A stretch of DNA of 64,000 nt, from NCBI GenBank assembly GCA_017464305.1, contig JAFUDS010000005.1, forward strand, positions 167,383-231,382, read 5' to 3'. The DNA comes from Clostridia bacterium. Lineage in GTDB: Bacteria; Bacillota; Clostridia; Christensenellales; Aristaeellaceae. Shown piece after piece: positions 34,563 to 42,559 of this stretch (the stretch's first letter is position 1; each line of letters starts with the position of its first letter). The notes under the pieces are model-generated. The model was not told where the DNA came from, did not search any database, and saw nothing but the letters and a program-made list of their open reading frames with translations. The translations under genes and the position numbers were made by a program.

Positions 34563-34705
34563 TAACCAAATTCTTGCTGGATCCAAAAATGCAAACAAAA
34601 TACACACGGAGCATCCCCTCCGTCTGGTTGTAACTGCAATTGTATTCGAAAGTTCGTTTTCGAGGACTTGTTCGCCAAATCCAGAGCTCTCGCAAGCTAA
34701 TCCTG

Positions 34706-34734
34706 TTGAAAATGCAAGCCGTCTATGATAGACT
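34706..34734 (+). promoter_or_regulatory. Promoter of the TetM-like gene
   Basis: TTGAAA (34706-34711) and TAGACT (34729-34734) are 17 bp apart. The short leader carries no obvious attenuator of the type found before tetM. Confidence 0.5.
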
Positions 34735-34800
34735 GTTCCAGCCAAAGGGGCCCATACAAGTGTCACGCGTTACAACAGGTCATGATGGAGAGGATATCGC

Positions 34801-36723
34801 ATGCGAAACATTGGCATTTTCGCTCATGTGGATGCTGGAAAAACCACGCTTTCTGAGCAACTGCTTTTGAAGGCGGGCGCAATTCGCGCCGCAGGCAGCG
34901 TGGATAGCGGAACAGCCCATACCGATACGCTGCCCGTAGAACGGCAGCGCGGCATATCCGTCCGCTCCAGCTGCGTCCGTTTGACCTGGAAGGGCGAGGA
35001 AATCAACCTGATTGATACGCCTGGGCATACGGACTTCTCCGCGGAGATTGAGCGCTCCCTCTGGGCCTTGGATGGCGCGATTCTCGTCGTCAGCGGTGCG
35101 GAAGGCGTGCAGCCACAGACGGAGCTCCTCTTTGAAGCCCTAAAACGCCAGGGCATGCCCCTGTTTTTCTTCATCAACAAAATGGACCGGGAGGGTGCAG
35201 ACGCAGCCCGGGTCATTCGTCAAATCCAGCGCCGTCTCAGCCCGCGAGCCTTCCTCTATTCGGACGAAGAAGGTCTGGTAGAGGCCGTTTGTGACGCCGA
35301 GGAAAAGCTCATGGAACGATATCTGGAGGGAGAAAATATTACAGAGGAGGCCCATGGTGTGCTTCCCTCCTTGGCGAAAAAGGGAGAGCTTTTCCCCGCC
35401 TTTCTCGGTTCCGCTCTCCGTGGGCAGGGCATAGAGGCTGTGCTGGATGGCATCATTGATTTTCTGCCGCCTCCCGAGTCGCAAGGAAAGGAGCTTTCCG
35501 GAATCGCCTTCGCGATGGAACAGGATAGGCTTCTTGGAAAGGGCCTGTGGATTCGCTTATATGGCGGGCAGCTGGAAAACCGATCCGCGGTTTCCCTTCC
35601 GGGAAACCTGGATCCCCTGACCGGGGAACGTGCCATCGTTCAAAGCAAGATTACCCAGATTCGAAGCGTAACCGGAGAGGATATCGGAGCGCTGCACGCC
35701 GGAGAAATCGGCATCCTCTATGGATGCGGTCAGATGAAGGTGGGCCAGGTGCTGGGGGATCCCGCTTTGCTGCCGAGAAAGATACAGCCTGGCGCGCTTC
35801 GCACACCCCTGACCACCATCCGGGTGGAAGCCGAGGATCCATCGAAGCAGCGGGAGCTTTCTCAGGCCTGCAGCCTGCTGGCTGATGAGGATCCTCTGCT
35901 GCAAACCAGATATATCCGGGATACCGGGGAACTGCATATCGACGCCATGGGGGCCATGCAGCTGGAAATTCTGCAGGATGCCCTCCAAACCCGTTTTGGC
36001 TTGCAAGCGCATTTTTCCAATCCTACGATCATCTATCGGGAGACCATCGCCCGCCCTGCCGAGGGCTTCTGCGCCTATACCATGCCCAAGCCCTGCTGGG
36101 CCATTCTGAAATTCTGGATTCAACCCGGGCCCCGGGGAAGCGGCGTCCGCTTTCACTCCGAGGTATCCGGCCAGCAGATTCTTCCGCGGTATCAGCATCA
36201 GGTGGAGCAGGCCCTTCCGCTGGCCCTGGCCCAGGGGCGGCTGGGATGGCAGGTCACAGATGTGGATATTACCCTGATCGACGGCAATCATCATCAGTTT
36301 CACACTCACCCGTTGGACTTCATTGTGGCCACCCCCTGGGGGATTCAGGATGGCCTCCAGCGGGGCGGCAGCACTTTGCTGGAGCCCATTCTGGAAACCG
36401 TGTTCCGGGTGCCCCCGGAGTTTATTGGCAAGATGATGAGCGATGTGAATACCATGCGCGGGGAGGTCATCTCCGTGCAAAATGAGGAAGAGGTAGCCAC
36501 CCTCCGGGCGATGATCCCGGCCGCAGAGAGCATGGACTACCCGACCCGGCTGGCACAGATCACCAGTGGCCGAGGCGGCATGAGCGTGCGGCTGCAGGGA
36601 TATCGAGAATGCCCCCGCGAGTTAGGCGCTGTCATGCCTCGGCGGGGCATTGATCCCTTGGATACCAGCCGGTACATTCTCAGCGCCAGAAGCGCTCTGG
36701 AAAATGGGATTTTCGATGCGTGA
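34801..36723 (+). CDS. TetM/TetO-like ribosomal-protection-type translational GTPase
   Basis: The 640-residue protein matches the length of TetM and has its order of parts: G1 AHVDAGKTT (8-16), switch RQRGISVRS, G3 DTPGH, G4 NKMD, then EF-G-like domains II-V. Members of this family bind the ribosome and can release tetracycline; relatives of unknown role are also common in Clostridia. The C-terminal loop region (YPTRLAQITSGRGGMSVRLQGY, quoted in part by position 585-610) differs from TetM, so resistance should not be assumed. ATG at 34801 follows GGAGAGG. Base composition is close to that of neighbours, with no mobile element nearby. Confidence 0.82.
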   Translation: MRNIGIFAHVDAGKTTLSEQLLLKAGAIRAAGSVDSGTAHTDTLPVERQRGISVRSSCVRLTWKGEEINLIDTPGHTDFSAEIERSLWALDGAILVVSGAEGVQPQTELLFEALKRQGMPLFFFINKMDREGADAARVIRQIQRRLSPRAFLYSDEEGLVEAVCDAEEKLMERYLEGENITEEAHGVLPSLAKKGELFPAFLGSALRGQGIEAVLDGIIDFLPPPESQGKELSGIAFAMEQDRLLGKGLWIRLYGGQLENRSAVSLPGNLDPLTGERAIVQSKITQIRSVTGEDIGALHAGEIGILYGCGQMKVGQVLGDPALLPRKIQPGALRTPLTTIRVEAEDPSKQRELSQACSLLADEDPLLQTRYIRDTGELHIDAMGAMQLEILQDALQTRFGLQAHFSNPTIIYRETIARPAEGFCAYTMPKPCWAILKFWIQPGPRGSGVRFHSEVSGQQILPRYQHQVEQALPLALAQGRLGWQVTDVDITLIDGNHHQFHTHPLDFIVATPWGIQDGLQRGGSTLLEPILETVFRVPPEFIGKMMSDVNTMRGEVISVQNEEEVATLRAMIPAAESMDYPTRLAQITSGRGGMSVRLQGYRECPRELGAVMPRRGIDPLDTSRYILSARSALENGIFDA

Positions 36724-36770
36724 ATGCGGTTTCTCAGATGACCGCAAACAATATGAGGAGGAGTTTCAAA

Positions 36771-38336
36771 ATGCATCAGTTTCAGCATGACACAAGCACC
36801 GCCCTGGTCACCACGGCCAAGGGCAAGATTCAAGGCTACCGCCACGACGGGCTGTCTATCTTTAAGGGCATTCCCTATGCGAAGGCGGCTCGCTTCCATG
36901 CGCCCCAGCCCCTGGAGCCCTGGGAAGGAGTGCTGGACGCCTGCAGCTATGGATACGTTTGCCCCCTCCTGTCCAATGATGCCCCCCGGGGTGAGCTTTA
37001 CGTGCCCCATCGCTTCTGGCCCATGGACGAGAACTGCCAGAACCTGAACATCTGGACCCCGGATACGGACGAGGCCAAGCGGCCGGTGCTGGTTTGGCTC
37101 CATGGCGGCGGCTTCTCCGCTGGTTCCGCCATCGAGCATATCGCCTATGACGGCGCGGCCATGAGCCGGATGGGAAACGTGGTAGTGGTGACCATCAATC
37201 ACCGTCTGAACGTGCTGGGGTATTTCGATCTCTCGGATTTCGGCGAAGAATATGAAAACTCCGGCAATGCCGGTGGGGATGACATCATCGCGGCGCTAGC
37301 CTGGATCCATGAAAACATCCAGCATTTCGGTGGAGATCCGGAGAACGTGACCGTCTTCGGCCAATCCGGCGGCGGCGCGAAGGTGACAACGCTGCTGCAA
37401 TCTCCCGCCGCGGATGGCCTTTATCACAAGGGCATCGTCATGAGCGGGGTCATCGGCCCGGTGCTGGCCGACGCCCAGGGCAGTGGGAAGGAGCTGGCGG
37501 AAGCCGTCATGCAGGAATTGGGCGTCCAGACCGTTCAGGAGCTGGAGACTGTGGATTATGCCGCCCTGGCCCGGGCTTATCTGAAGGTCAGCCCCCAGCT
37601 CAAGGCGGAAGGAAAATACACCGGCAATTGTCCCCATCCCAACAAGCATTATGTAGGCGAGCCCGTCCGAAACGGCTTCCGGCCGGAAACCAGCCAGGTT
37701 CCCCTGATGGTGGGCAGCGTGTTCGGTGAATTCACCTCCTTCAGCCCCCTGCCCTGGCCCCGGGAAGGGCTTTCCGAAGAAGAGCAGGCCGAGATCATTC
37801 GCAAAAGCTGGGGAGAGGAGCCGGCCGAAAAGCTGATTCCCTTGTTCCGGGCGGCTTATCCGGACCGTCCCCTGACCGATCTGCTGCGGCTGGATTTCAT
37901 CTTCCGGCTGCCCGAAATTGATTATATCGCGGAGAGAAGCAAGCTGAACCAGTGCACCTGGTCCTATCTTTTCAACATGGATCAGCCCATCGATGGTGGA
38001 AACACCCCCTGGCATTGCAGCGATATCCCCTATGTTTTCCACAACATCGACCTGGTGGAGTATCCCCATGGGCCCCAGGCAGAGGAAGGCCTGTCGGAGA
38101 AAATTCAGGAGCAGGTCTTCCAAGCAGTCATCGCCTTCGCCAGAACCGGCAATCCGGCCTGCAGCCAAATTCCCGCCTGGCCTGCCAGCACGGCGGAAAG
38201 GGAAAATGTGCTGGTGGTGGACGGGAACACCCGGGTGCTGACGAACTATGATCACGAGCTGATCCGCACCCTGGGCGTCTACGCGGAAACAATTACACGC
38301 AAGATGCGGGAAGCAGCTGGACAGATTCAGCACTAA
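36771..38336 (+). CDS. Type-B carboxylesterase/lipase-family protein
   Basis: The 521-residue protein has the cholinesterase-like fold: KGKIQGYRHDGLSIFKGIPYA at the start (first 20 residues of the block), oxyanion HGGGF (111-115), and the nucleophile Ser199 in FGQSGGG, where the family usually has GESAG. The acid and base are supplied further on, with the His in NTPWHCSDIPYVF. No signal peptide is present, so it probably hydrolyses esters inside the cell. ATG at 36771 follows AGGAGGAG. It follows the TetM-like gene by 47 bp and may be cotranscribed with it; the ABC genes after it have their own promoter. Confidence 0.88.
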   Translation: MHQFQHDTSTALVTTAKGKIQGYRHDGLSIFKGIPYAKAARFHAPQPLEPWEGVLDACSYGYVCPLLSNDAPRGELYVPHRFWPMDENCQNLNIWTPDTDEAKRPVLVWLHGGGFSAGSAIEHIAYDGAAMSRMGNVVVVTINHRLNVLGYFDLSDFGEEYENSGNAGGDDIIAALAWIHENIQHFGGDPENVTVFGQSGGGAKVTTLLQSPAADGLYHKGIVMSGVIGPVLADAQGSGKELAEAVMQELGVQTVQELETVDYAALARAYLKVSPQLKAEGKYTGNCPHPNKHYVGEPVRNGFRPETSQVPLMVGSVFGEFTSFSPLPWPREGLSEEEQAEIIRKSWGEEPAEKLIPLFRAAYPDRPLTDLLRLDFIFRLPEIDYIAERSKLNQCTWSYLFNMDQPIDGGNTPWHCSDIPYVFHNIDLVEYPHGPQAEEGLSEKIQEQVFQAVIAFARTGNPACSQIPAWPASTAERENVLVVDGNTRVLTNYDHELIRTLGVYAETITRKMREAAGQIQH

Positions 38337-38346
38337 AGAAACTCTA

Positions 38347-38375
38347 TTGACGAAAAAGTCATTTTCAGGTAAACT
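38347..38375 (+). promoter_or_regulatory. Promoter of the carbohydrate-type ABC operon
   Basis: TTGACG (38347-38352) and TAAACT (38370-38375) are 17 bp apart, 78 bp before the first permease gene. Confidence 0.65.
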
Positions 38376-38452
38376 ATGTTCCAGATTCAACAGGCGCAGT
38401 GCATGGCGTCTGTTTTTGACGAGACATATCTACGGGGAAGGACGGGTTTATT

Positions 38453-39403
38453 ATGAGCGCGAAGTCGGTCAAAGCGCCCAGCCTGCGGGAAAGCACCAGC
38501 TGGAAAAAGGCGCTGCAGCGGGACTGGCATCTGTATCTGATGCTGCTGGTCCCGGTGGCTCTGGTCATCATTTTCAACTACGCGGCCTATCCCGGGCTGC
38601 GGATGGTCTTTATGGACTATAAGCCCGCCAAGGGCTATGCCGGTTCCAAATGGGTGGGGTGGGAAACCTTTGCCAAGGTGTTCCGGGATAAGGATTTTAA
38701 CCGGGCGCTGAAGAATTCCATCGTCTTCAACCTGCTGGATCTGCTGATCAGTTTCCCCATGCCCATCATCCTGGCCCTGATGCTGAACGAGCTGCGCTTC
38801 CCCCGGTTCAAGAAGGTGACGCAGACCATTCTGTATCTGCCCCACTTCCTCAGCTGGGTTATCGTGGGCTCCGTGGCCTATCAGCTGTTTAAGCCCAGCA
38901 GCGGCATCGTCAACGTGCTGTTGAAAAATTGGGGCTGGATCCAGGAGGGCATCCCCTTCCTGACAGAGAAGAATCACTGGGCCGTGACCTATCTGCTCAT
39001 CGGCGTGTGGCAGGGCATGGGCTGGGGCACCATCATTTACCTGGCCGCCATCACTGGCATCAGCGGCGAGCTGTACGAGGCCGCCATGATCGACGGGGCC
39101 AGCCGCATGCAGCGCATCTGGCATATTACCCTGCCCGGCATCCGCTCCACCATCGTGGTACTGCTGATCATGAATCTGGGCAAGATCATGGGCAGCAACT
39201 TCGAGCGGCTGGACGTGTTCGCCAACACTCAGGTCCGGGATTATCAATACCAATTGGCCATCTATATCTACGAAAAAGGTCTGGCCAACAGCAAGTTCAG
39301 CATGGCTACCGCCGTGGGTCTGTTCCAGTCCCTGGTTGGGCTGATGCTGGTGTTGATCAGCGACCGCTTCTCCAAAGCCCTTGGAGAAGACGGGCTTCTG
39401 TAA
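38453..39403 (+). CDS. ABC transporter permease, LplB/YteP type
   Basis: The 316-residue protein has six predicted helices, an N-terminal WHLYLMLLVPVALVIIFNYA segment and the EAA loop YEAAMIDGASRMQRIWHITLPG. This is the first permease of the LplB-YtcP class, which imports complex or modified oligosaccharides and usually relies on a shared ATPase encoded elsewhere. No ATPase gene is present in this cluster. ATG at 38453 follows GGAAGGA at a long spacing. The next permease gene begins 13 bp after its stop. Confidence 0.9.
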   Translation: MSAKSVKAPSLRESTSWKKALQRDWHLYLMLLVPVALVIIFNYAAYPGLRMVFMDYKPAKGYAGSKWVGWETFAKVFRDKDFNRALKNSIVFNLLDLLISFPMPIILALMLNELRFPRFKKVTQTILYLPHFLSWVIVGSVAYQLFKPSSGIVNVLLKNWGWIQEGIPFLTEKNHWAVTYLLIGVWQGMGWGTIIYLAAITGISGELYEAAMIDGASRMQRIWHITLPGIRSTIVVLLIMNLGKIMGSNFERLDVFANTQVRDYQYQLAIYIYEKGLANSKFSMATAVGLFQSLVGLMLVLISDRFSKALGEDGLL

Positions 39404-39416
39404 GGAGGTGGGAAAG

Positions 39417-40337
39417 ATGGCAAAGAATAAGGAAAAAGAATTTGACACCATCAATGACGGTTCCCACGCGATCCGCAAATTCTCCATCGGTGATTTTATC
39501 ATCATCCTGGTGCTGGTGATTCTGTGCGCTACCTGCATACTGCCCTTCATTCACCTGGCGGCCAAGTCCATTTCCAGCAACACGGCGGTCATGCAGAAGT
39601 CCGTGGTGCTGCTGCCCAAGGGCATCAATTTTGATGCCTACGCCTCCATCTTCCAGGATGGTACCCTGGTGCACTCCTTTGTGTACAGCGTGGGGGTGGT
39701 GGCGCTGTTCACCCTGCTGGGCATGATCGCCTGCACCTGCGCAGCCTATCCCCTGTCCAAGAAGCGCCTGAAGGGCCGAACCTTCTTTACCATTCTGCTG
39801 ATGATCCCCATGTACTTCAACGCCGGCCTGATTCCGACCTACCTGCTGTACAAGAATCTGGGTATGCTGAACACCATGTGGGTGCTGATTCTGCCGCTGA
39901 TTTATTCCTCCTATAACATGCTCATCATGAAGAACTACTTCCAGAGCAATATTCCTGACAGCCTGGAGGAAGCGGCTTTCCTGGACGGGGCCTCCAATTT
40001 CCAGATTCTTTTCCAGATCGTGCTGCCCCTGTCCCTGCCCATTATCGCGACCCTGAGCCTGTTCTACGCCGTGGGCCGGTGGAACGCCTACGCGGACAAT
40101 AAGTATTACATCACCAAGGAAGCCCTGAAGATGATCCAGTATAAGCTGTATCAGCTGGTTTCCTCGGCCACGGAGGCCCAGACCGCTACCCTGTCCGAGG
40201 CCATCGAGGTCACCAGCACCCCCGAGGTGCTCCAGGCCGCCTGCATCATGTTCGCTACATTGCCGATCATTTGCATCTATCCCTTCTTGCAGAAGTATTT
40301 TGTGAAGGGTGTTATGGTCGGGGCCGTTAAGGGGTGA
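39417..40337 (+). CDS. ABC transporter permease, YtcP/LplC type
   Basis: The 306-residue permease has six helices and the EAA loop LEEAAFLDGASNFQILFQIVLP, with the typical FNAGLIPTYLLYKNLGML segment. It pairs with the LplB-type protein. ATG at 39417 follows GGAGGTG. Its stop codon TGA (40335-40337) is itself part of the first unit of repeat S. Confidence 0.92.
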   Translation: MAKNKEKEFDTINDGSHAIRKFSIGDFIIILVLVILCATCILPFIHLAAKSISSNTAVMQKSVVLLPKGINFDAYASIFQDGTLVHSFVYSVGVVALFTLLGMIACTCAAYPLSKKRLKGRTFFTILLMIPMYFNAGLIPTYLLYKNLGMLNTMWVLILPLIYSSYNMLIMKNYFQSNIPDSLEEAAFLDGASNFQILFQIVLPLSLPIIATLSLFYAVGRWNAYADNKYYITKEALKMIQYKLYQLVSSATEAQTATLSEAIEVTSTPEVLQAACIMFATLPIICIYPFLQKYFVKGVMVGAVKG

Positions 40338-40541
40338 GAAATCTGCGACCGCCTGTGGCGGAAATTTCGCAGATTTCTCACAGAGCCAACAAGGAGCGAG
40401 CTCGCCAGTGGCGAGTCGCGACAATGTCGGCGACTGGGTGAGAAATCTGTGACCGCCAGTGGCGGAAATCTCACAGATTTCTTACAGAGCCAATAAGAAG
40501 TGATCTCCACAGTGTGGAGTCACGACTATATTGGCGACCGG
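40332..40541. repeat. Element S, tandem pair (two units of about 105 bp)
   Basis: Unit 1 (40332-40435) and unit 2 (40436-40541) both begin GGGTGAGAAATCTG. Hairpin A: AGAAATCTGCGA (40337-40348) with TCGCAGATTTCT (40367-40378) in unit 1; AGAAATCTGTGA (40441-40452) with TCACAGATTTCT (40471-40482) in unit 2. Each encloses CCGCC/GGCGG. Hairpin B: GCGAGCTCGCC with GGCGAGTCGC (40396-40419) in unit 1; GTGATCTCCAC with GTGGAGTCAC (40500-40523) in unit 2. Base changes between units are matched on both arms. The rest of the 334-bp gap to the binding-protein gene shows no gene. Confidence 0.85.
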
Positions 40542-40671
40542 AATCCCCGCTGGGATATACGCAGAAAAAACTAACTTCGCGGCGAAGCCGCCAAAGCCAA
40601 TCGCCAAGCGAACCTAACCAATTGTGTTATTCGGAGCTATGCTCTGAAAATAAAAAAGGAGGAGATCCCCT

Positions 40672-42309
40672 ATGAAAAAGATCCTTGCCCTGGTGCTGAC
40701 AGCCATCATGATGCTGTCCGTGCTGCCCCTGGCTTCCGCGGAATCCGCGACGGCCTGGGAACCCTTCGCGGAGAACGTGTCCATCACGATCCCGGTCTAT
40801 GACCGTGGTCAGGCGGGCGTACCCAACGTGGAGGACAACTACTGGACCAAGTGGATCCAGGAAAACTTCGGCGACAAGTACAACATCACCGTGAATTTCG
40901 TCGCCATTCCCCGGACCGACGTTATGACCAAGTACTCCATGCTGGCGGCGGCGGATGATCTGCCCACCGTGCTGATGGAATACGACTATCCCAAGGTTTC
41001 TCAGTGGGCCGCTGACGGCTATCTGACCACCTTCAACATGGATGATTTCGCGGCGGTTGCCCCCACCTACTACAATCGCATGGTGGAAAACAACCAGCTG
41101 TCCTTCACCCAGCTGAATGGCGAAACCTTCCTGGTAGCGGCCCTGCGCCCCTACTATGACACCGCCTACACCTTCCAGACCTTCGTCCGTATGGACTGGC
41201 TGCGGCAGGTGGGCTATGACTATGTGCCCGTGAAGACCTCTGAGTGGAACGAAGCCATGCAGAAGATCAAGGATGCCGGCATCGCAGAGCATCCCGCTGG
41301 CGGCGTCATGGTGACCGGCCTTGGTTCTGACCAGAACTACGCCTGGCGCACCTGGCCCCTGGATGAGAAAGAATGGGCCATGTACGGCGATTACAACATT
41401 CCTTCCCTGTCCTGGGAACCCAACAAGAACCTGCTGAAGAACGAGAACTACAAGTACAACGCGGGCCTGCTGAATCCGGAATATTATCTGACCGGCACCG
41501 AGGATGAGAAGACCAACTTCATCAACGGCGAATATTATCAGTACGCGGCTTACATCTCCTCCAGCATGGATTGGCTGAATGCCTTCTATGAAGCCAACCC
41601 CGATGCCGAGCTGGCCATCGCGCCCGTGGGCGGCGAAATCGACGAAGCCACCAACACCAACCCCGGCTATCGCACCGACAACCCCTTCGGCATGATGGTT
41701 GGTTTCTCCAAGGACGCCACCGAAGATCAGCTGAAGGCCGCCTGGATGTACATGGAATGGCTGACCCAGGAAGAAAACCTGTTCACCTTCCAGTGGGGCT
41801 TCGAGGGCGAGAACTTCAACTATGACGAAAAGGGTCTGCCTGTGGCCGTCAGCGATTATGAAGGCGAATACAAGCAGGGCTTCAGCAACAACAAGGACTA
41901 CTGGTGCATCACCATCGAAGCTCGCCAGGCCGGTACCATTGAGGACATGATCAAGAACAATCTGCCTCATGACCTGCCCCAGGACTTCACGGAAGAAATC
42001 ATCAAGTGGTACAACGATAAGGTGCAGGTGAAGGATGCTGGCTGGGCCATCGACAACGCCAAGTGGGGCGTGACCATGGAAGCGGAAGCCGAGTATCAGA
42101 CCGTGCTGACCAACCTGTACAAGGAATATCGCGACAAGCTGACCATGTGCGCTCCCGAAGAATTCGACGCGCTGTATGATCAGTTCGCCCAGGAATATCT
42201 GGACGCCGGTTATCAGGAAGTCATCGACGAGCGCGCGGAAGCCTATGAGGCGGGATATTCCACTCATATGCTGAACACCGAAGCGACCGAAGTCGAGCTG
42301 GCGAAGTAA
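40672..42309 (+). CDS. Extracellular solute-binding protein, LplA type
   Basis: The 545-residue protein has a signal peptide (about 1-23, ending PLASAES) with no lipobox Cys. The family-1 type oligosaccharide-binding fold follows, with VTVNFVAIPR-like, MLAAADDLPTVLMEYDYP and WAADGYLTTFNMDDF segments. It captures the ligand for the two permeases encoded before it. Codon use is strongly biased (AAG, CTG, GAA), as expected of a highly expressed protein. ATG at 40672 follows GGAGGAG. The S repeat pair between it and the permeases may set differential expression. Confidence 0.88.
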   Translation: MKKILALVLTAIMMLSVLPLASAESATAWEPFAENVSITIPVYDRGQAGVPNVEDNYWTKWIQENFGDKYNITVNFVAIPRTDVMTKYSMLAAADDLPTVLMEYDYPKVSQWAADGYLTTFNMDDFAAVAPTYYNRMVENNQLSFTQLNGETFLVAALRPYYDTAYTFQTFVRMDWLRQVGYDYVPVKTSEWNEAMQKIKDAGIAEHPAGGVMVTGLGSDQNYAWRTWPLDEKEWAMYGDYNIPSLSWEPNKNLLKNENYKYNAGLLNPEYYLTGTEDEKTNFINGEYYQYAAYISSSMDWLNAFYEANPDAELAIAPVGGEIDEATNTNPGYRTDNPFGMMVGFSKDATEDQLKAAWMYMEWLTQEENLFTFQWGFEGENFNYDEKGLPVAVSDYEGEYKQGFSNNKDYWCITIEARQAGTIEDMIKNNLPHDLPQDFTEEIIKWYNDKVQVKDAGWAIDNAKWGVTMEAEAEYQTVLTNLYKEYRDKLTMCAPEEFDALYDQFAQEYLDAGYQEVIDERAEAYEAGYSTHMLNTEATEVELAK

Positions 42310-42360
42310 TTTCGGCAAATCAAGCGAACGAGGGGAATTCTCCTTTCGCCGCTGAAAAAG

Positions 42361-42392
42361 GGGAGGGTGGCTCAGCCAACCTCCCTGTTTTT
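42361..42392 (+). terminator. First of two tandem terminators after the binding-protein gene
   Basis: GGGAGG-g-TGGCT (42361-42372) pairs with AGCCA-a-CCTCCC (42374-42385), followed by TGTTTTT. Confidence 0.8.
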
Positions 42393-42394
42393 CA

Positions 42395-42422
42395 CCCACC
42401 CTTTGGGGTGGGTTTTATTTTA
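42395..42422 (+). terminator. Second tandem terminator after the binding-protein gene
   Basis: CCCACCC (42395-42401) pairs with GGGTGGG (42406-42412), followed by TTTTATTTTA. Two strong terminators in a row fit a highly transcribed gene. Confidence 0.85.
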
Positions 42423-42463
42423 CTCTGAAAATGGCGCGCCAAGAAAAATCATCAAATTCCATC

Positions 42464-42491
42464 TTGAAAGATCCTGGTTTTTATATATAAT
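42464..42491 (+). promoter_or_regulatory. Promoter of the radical SAM gene
   Basis: TTGAAA (42464-42469) and TATAAT (42486-42491) are 16 bp apart, 68 bp before the start codon. Confidence 0.72.
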
Positions 42492-42559
42492 AAAACTATA
42501 TCTGAAGCGATATAAACATCGTTCAGATAGAATAGAGAAAAACACAGAAGGACACGAGG

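Larger units (their letters stand above)
34473..34800. other. 328-bp divergent control region between the peptide operon and the TetM-like gene
   Basis: This gap is A+T-rich and holds one promoter for each direction (described separately). Between them is a hairpin, ACGGAG (34608-34613 region) with CTCCGT, followed on the minus strand by a T-rich stretch. The hairpin could end stray transcription or act in a leader. No coding region or known riboswitch was recognised. Confidence 0.45.
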
